Below, piece after piece: positions 5,984 through 8,806 of a DNA stretch of 8,806 bases (position 1 is the stretch's first letter; every line of letters starts with the position of its first letter). The DNA lies in NCBI GenBank assembly GCA_025355835.1, contig JANXYW010000336.1, positions 1 through 8,806 of the forward strand, read 5' to 3'. Below the pieces are notes generated by a model, which saw nothing but the letters and a program-made list of their open reading frames with translations, searched no databases and was not told where the DNA came from. The translations under genes and the position numbers were made by a program. The stretch is from Chloroflexota bacterium (GTDB lineage: Bacteria; Chloroflexota; Dehalococcoidia; DSTF01; JACRBR01).

Positions 5984-7285
5984 ATGCCCACTACGATCAC
6001 CGGCGTCCGCGCGCGCGATATTCGGATGCCGACGTCGCGCACGCAGGCCGGCTCCGACGCTATGCACACGGATCCAGACTACTCGGCTGCGTACGTCGTG
6101 CTGGAGACGGATCGTGCGGACGGCATCGAAGGCCACGGGATGACGTTCACGATAGGGCGCGGCAACGAGATCTGCGTCGCCGCCGCGAACGCGCTTGCGC
6201 CGCTGGTCGTCGGCGAGACGCTGGAGTCGATCGCGAGCGATATGGCGGGGTTCTGGCGCAAGATGACGGGCGACAGCCAGCTACGCTGGATCGGGCCGGA
6301 GAAGGGCGCCATTCACCTCGCGACGGCAGCGATCGTTAACGCTGCGTGGGATCTCTGGGCGAAGGTCGAACGCAAGCCGGTGTGGAAGCTGGTCGCGGAC
6401 ATGACGCCGGAGCAGATTGTCGCCTGCGTCGACTTTCGCTACATCACCGACGCGCTGACTCCCGACGAGGCGCTCCCGATCCTGCGCCGCAACGCGCCGA
6501 CGCGCGCGGCTCGCGAGGCGGAGATGTTGCGCGACGGCTATCCCGCGTACGTCACGTCGGTCGGATGGATGGGCTACGCCGACGATCGCATCCGCGAGCT
6601 ATGCCGGCAGGCGCTGGCGGACGGCTGGACGCGCTTCAAGCTGAAAGTCGGACGCAACGCCGAAGAGAACGAGCACCGCTGCCAGCTCGTGCGTGAAGAG
6701 ATCGGCTGGGACAGCGCGCTCATGGTCGACGCGAACCAGGCTTGGGACGTGAACGAGGCGATCGAGCACATGGCGCGGTTACGGCGGTACAAGCTGCTCT
6801 GGATCGAAGAGCCGACAAGCCCCGACGACATCCTCGGGCACGCAACGATCCGCCGCGCTGTGAAACCGATCGGCGTCGCGACGGGCGAGCACTGCCCGAA
6901 CCGCGTGATGTTCAAGCAGCTGCTACAGGCGGAGGCGATCGACTTTCTGCAGATGGACACGTGCCGTCTCGGCGGGCTGAACGAAGTGCTCGCCGTGCTG
7001 CTGCTCGCAGCGAAGTTCGGTGTGCCGGTGTGTCCGCACGCGGGCGGCGTCGGCCTCTGCGAGTACGGCCAGCACGTCTCGCTGATCGACTACATCGTTG
7101 TCAGCGGCAGTCTCGAGAATCGCGCGCTGGAGTACGCGGAGCACCTGCACGAGCACTTCGTCGACGAGATCGTCGTGCGCCGCGGTCGCTACATCCCGCC
7201 GACGGCGCCCGGCTTCAGCATCACGATGCATCAGCAGTCGCTGGACGATCATGAGTTCCCGAACGGGCGCGTGTGGCGGGAGTAG
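5984..7285 (+). CDS. fucD: L-fuconate dehydratase (enolase superfamily)
   Basis: 433 residues, close to characterised L-fuconate dehydratases and human ENOSF1 (about 440). The enzyme removes water from L-fuconate to give 2-keto-3-deoxy-L-fuconate in the cytoplasm; relatives also act on some other aldonates. Similarity is strong from the start: DAMHTDPDYSAAYVV at 25-39, QLRWIGPEKGAIHLATAA at 99-116, ITDALTPDEALPIL at 154-167. The mandelate-racemase-type active site is complete: Lys219-x-Lys221 (FKLKVG), Mg ligands Asp249 (VDAN), Glu275 (IEEP) and Glu302 (TGEH), the Asp325/His352 pair (QMDTCRLGG, CPHAGGVG) and Glu378 (SLENR). Start chosen by homology and the AGGAG site. No separate promoter is evident in the 46 nt after vapC, so it may have one inside vapC or depend on read-through. 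It converges on a lactonase and oxidoreductase suited to the two preceding pathway steps. Confidence 0.93.
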   Translation: MPTTITGVRARDIRMPTSRTQAGSDAMHTDPDYSAAYVVLETDRADGIEGHGMTFTIGRGNEICVAAANALAPLVVGETLESIASDMAGFWRKMTGDSQLRWIGPEKGAIHLATAAIVNAAWDLWAKVERKPVWKLVADMTPEQIVACVDFRYITDALTPDEALPILRRNAPTRAAREAEMLRDGYPAYVTSVGWMGYADDRIRELCRQALADGWTRFKLKVGRNAEENEHRCQLVREEIGWDSALMVDANQAWDVNEAIEHMARLRRYKLLWIEEPTSPDDILGHATIRRAVKPIGVATGEHCPNRVMFKQLLQAEAIDFLQMDTCRLGGLNEVLAVLLLAAKFGVPVCPHAGGVGLCEYGQHVSLIDYIVVSGSLENRALEYAEHLHEHFVDEIVVRRGRYIPPTAPGFSITMHQQSLDDHEFPNGRVWRE

Positions 7286-7330
7286 GAAGCGGGACGCGGG
7301 AATTGACGGCGCTTCGTTCCCTACACCGCA

Positions 7331-7352
7331 GCGCGGGCTTTCTAGCCCGCGC
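7331..7352. repeat. Hairpin 1 of the REP-like pair
   Basis: A perfect 9-bp stem, GCGCGGGCT (7331-7339) with AGCCCGCGC (7344-7352), and a TTCT loop. It starts 45 nt after the dehydratase stop codon. Confidence 0.85.
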
Positions 7353-7408
7353 GGACTGCGGGATCAGCGCTTCACCCCGAATCGAACCGCTCCGCCAAAA
7401 CGAGCACC

Positions 7409-7430
7409 GCGCGGGCTGAAAAGCCCGCGC
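7409..7430. repeat. Hairpin 2 of the REP-like pair (GAAA tetraloop)
   Basis: The same perfect 9-bp stem as hairpin 1, GCGCGGGCT (7409-7417) with AGCCCGCGC (7422-7430), but with a GAAA loop, a GNRA tetraloop when read as plus-strand RNA. It lies 27 nt beyond the lactonase stop. On the minus strand TTTT follows 8 nt after the stem, too far for a standard intrinsic terminator. Confidence 0.85.
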
Positions 7431-7457
7431 TACGAGGTAGATGGGCTAAATCGCGCA

Positions 7458-8291
7458 CTACGCCACACGGTAGAACTCCGCCGCCGTCCCGCCGAGAATC
7501 GCATCACGTTCGTCCGCCGAGAGCCCGCCGATCGCGTCCATCATAATCGCCATCACGCCGCCGTACTCGCCCGCGAGCAGGCACACCGGCCAGTCCGAGC
7601 CGGCCATCACCCGCCCCGCGCCAAACACTTCGAGCACGGTCTCGATGTACGGGGCGAAGTCCGAGGGGCGCCAGCGCTGCCAGTCCGCTTCCGTCACCAT
7701 GCCGGAGAGCTTGCAGTACACGTTCGGGCTCGCAGCGATCGCGGTGATGCCCGCGCGCCACGCGTCGATGCTGCCGTCGCGGATCGCGGGTTTGGCGATG
7801 TGGTCGATGACGAAGCGCTGGTTCGGGAAACGCTGCACGAGCGCGAGCGCTTCGGGCAGCTGGTGCTCGTAGATGAGGATGTCGTACGTGAGGTTGAACT
7901 CCGCGAGTGCGGCGATGCCGCGCTGGAAGTCGGGCCGCAGCATGAAGCCTGCTGGCTCGTCCTGCACGATGTGGCGGACGCCGCTCAGTCGCGGGCGCGC
8001 GGCGATGCGTCGCATCTGCTCGGTGACGTCGGGCGCACAGAGATCGACCCAGCCGACGACGCCGCGGACGAACGGATACTCGTCGGCGAGACTGAGCAGC
8101 CATTTCGTCTCGGCGATGCTCTGCTCCGCCTGCACGGCGATGCAGCCGTCGAAGCCAGCGGCGTCGAGCAGCAACTTGAGGTCGGGCGGCAGGAAGTCGC
8201 GTTTGATGGCGAGCATCGTCCCGTCGATCCACGCGTGCGTCTGCGGCGAGTAGCGCCAGAAGTGTTGATGTGCGTCGATGCGCGGCGCCAT
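7458..8291 (-). CDS. Amidohydrolase family protein (COG3618), probable L-fuconolactone hydrolase
   Basis: 277 residues, normal for this amidohydrolase-2 group, whose characterised members open sugar lactones such as L-fucono-lactone. Residues 5-12 (IDAHQHFW) give the HxH metal motif (His8, His10). GVRHIVQDEP at 104-113, FVIDHIAKP at 160-168 (His164) and AGSDWPVC at 230-237 (Asp233, the catalytic aspartate) complete the family pattern; CKLSGM at 193-198 is also typical. No signal peptide, so cytoplasmic. The frame extends to an ATG at 8345, but the preferred ATG at 8291 sits 2 nt after the oxidoreductase TGA and just before the conserved strand, consistent with translational coupling. Its role follows from context: next to a clear L-fuconate dehydratase and downstream of a sugar-type dehydrogenase, it would hydrolyse the lactone made by that dehydrogenase. 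A different lactone or 2-pyrone-type substrate cannot be excluded. Confidence 0.8.
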   Translation of the reverse strand: MAPRIDAHQHFWRYSPQTHAWIDGTMLAIKRDFLPPDLKLLLDAAGFDGCIAVQAEQSIAETKWLLSLADEYPFVRGVVGWVDLCAPDVTEQMRRIAARPRLSGVRHIVQDEPAGFMLRPDFQRGIAALAEFNLTYDILIYEHQLPEALALVQRFPNQRFVIDHIAKPAIRDGSIDAWRAGITAIAASPNVYCKLSGMVTEADWQRWRPSDFAPYIETVLEVFGAGRVMAGSDWPVCLLAGEYGGVMAIMMDAIGGLSADERDAILGGTAAEFYRVA

Positions 8292-8293
8292 CG

Positions 8294-8806
8294 TCAGCCG
8301 TCCGCCGGGATCGGCGTCGCGCCGTGCGCGCTCGATGCGTAGCACGCCTCGACGACGGCCATCGTCTTGTACGCGTCTTCGACGCTCGATACGAGCGCGG
8401 CGTCATCGCCAGCGACGAAGCGCTGCAGGTTCGACATTGGCCCTTCGAACGCCTCAAGAAACCATGAGCCACGTAACGGAACGTTCTCCCAGTTGCCGCC
8501 CGCGCGGGCGATCGTCAGCTCATCTGGCTCGCCCTCGGGATAGTTGAGATTCACACCCATCTTCGCGATCGCCGCGCCCTCGGTGCCTTCGACCTTGATC
8601 TGCGACATGGCGTAGCGCGGGCCGAACGTGTGCGTGTGGTTCAACGTCAGGCTACAGCGCACCATGTCGCCGTAGTCGAGGATGATGCTCGTGCGCGCGT
8701 CGGGATACTTCGCGAGATTCGGGTGGCGCGCGCCCCGGCAGTAGACGCCCGAAGGCTCGCCGATCAGCGAGCGGATGAGGTCGATGTAGTGGATCGAATG
8801 CATCAG
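8294..8806 (-). CDS. Gfo/Idh/MocA family oxidoreductase, C-terminal part (cut by window end)
   Basis: 170 C-terminal residues are visible; the NAD(P)-binding Rossmann domain lies past the right edge. MHSIHYIDLIRSLIGEP near the visible start matches the HxxHxxDxxxxLxG helix that follows the catalytic region in this family, where a His acts in hydride transfer. The later ARTSIILDYGDMVRCSLTLNHT and QIKVEGTEGAAIAKMG stretches are the beta-sheet of the C-terminal substrate and oligomer domain. Members oxidise or reduce sugars, inositols and related polyols with NAD(P). It is followed after 2 nt by the lactonase, so the two are co-translated. With the fuconate dehydratase opposite, an L-fucose (or similar 6-deoxy or aldose) 1-dehydrogenase forming the lactone is a reasonable guess, but substrate specificity is not visible in this fragment. 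Confidence 0.82.
   Translation of the reverse strand: MMHSIHYIDLIRSLIGEPSGVYCRGARHPNLAKYPDARTSIILDYGDMVRCSLTLNHTHTFGPRYAMSQIKVEGTEGAAIAKMGVNLNYPEGEPDELTIARAGGNWENVPLRGSWFLEAFEGPMSNLQRFVAGDDAALVSSVEDAYKTMAVVEACYASSAHGATPIPADG

Larger units (their letters stand above)
7322..7439. repeat. REP-like element pair in inverted orientation, between convergent genes
   Basis: Two copies of one element face each other. Read from the outside in, both follow the pattern TACnnCGnAGCGCGGGCTTTYYAGCCCGCGCGG; the left copy is on the plus strand and the right copy on the minus strand. The arms span about 7322-7354 and 7407-7439, separated by about 52 bp. Each arm is itself a hairpin, or the two arms can pair with each other. 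The layout recalls BIME-type REP doublets. It lies between the 3' ends of the dehydratase and lactonase genes and may help end transcription or protect both mRNA ends, although no long T-run follows either stem. Confidence 0.75.

Noticed and set aside
7331..7430. Bidirectional intrinsic terminator
   Set aside because: The stems are strong, but neither is followed directly by a T-run on either strand. A repeat element is the safer call; a role in 3' end formation is possible but not shown.
7322..7439. CRISPR array
   Set aside because: Only two repeat copies, in inverted and not direct orientation, with no spacer series or cas genes.
7098..8342. Plus-strand open frame of 414 codons running from fucD across the repeat pair into the lactonase region
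   Set aside because: It crosses the end of one real gene, a hairpin doublet and the antisense strand of another. Composition is Arg-rich and low complexity.

Overview
The window is GC-rich bacterial DNA with tightly packed genes, few strong Shine-Dalgarno sites and short GC-rich dispersed hairpins between genes. It holds eight protein genes: six look complete and two are cut by the window edges. The gene content (Cys-type sulfatase, Tat-exported protein, enolase-superfamily sugar-acid dehydratase, COG3618 lactonase, Gfo/Idh/MocA oxidoreductase, VapBC) would suit an environmental Chloroflexota or a similar high-GC heterotroph. That placement is an impression from style and content, because there is no rRNA or marker gene here.

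Left block (1-5149, all minus strand). Read in transcription order it is a sulfatase (5149-3626), a Tat-signal protein with an N,N-dimethylformamidase-like domain (3540-1909), a Wzx/MurJ-like polysaccharide flippase (1885-476) and the N-terminal third or so of a GT4 glycosyltransferase (473 to beyond base 1). Gaps are 85, 23 and 2 nt, so this is probably one operon. Flippase plus glycosyltransferase points to assembly or export of a surface glycan. The roles of the sulfatase and the exported enzyme in it are unknown.

Middle (5150-5937). A 171-bp divergent intergenic region carries two perfect hairpins and a near-consensus promoter. That promoter drives a vapB-vapC (Phd-type antitoxin and PIN-domain toxin) pair overlapping by ATGA. 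The promoter geometry places the transcription start on or next to the vapB start codon, which predicts a leaderless transcript.

Right block (5984-8806). A very well conserved L-fuconate dehydratase (plus strand) faces a convergent pair on the minus strand: a Gfo/Idh/MocA oxidoreductase (partial) followed 2 nt later by a COG3618 amidohydrolase/lactonase. Together these could be three consecutive steps of non-phosphorylative L-fucose oxidation: sugar dehydrogenase, fuconolactonase, fuconate dehydratase. The 172-bp convergent gap holds two copies of one REP-like hairpin in inverted orientation, with identical 9-bp stems and different tetraloops.

No CRISPR array, tRNA, rRNA, transposase or phage gene was seen. 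The points most worth following are the unusual sulfatase / DMFase-like / flippase / glycosyltransferase operon, the leaderless vapB promoter, the inverted REP-like pair, and the proximity of a sulfatase to fucose catabolism.
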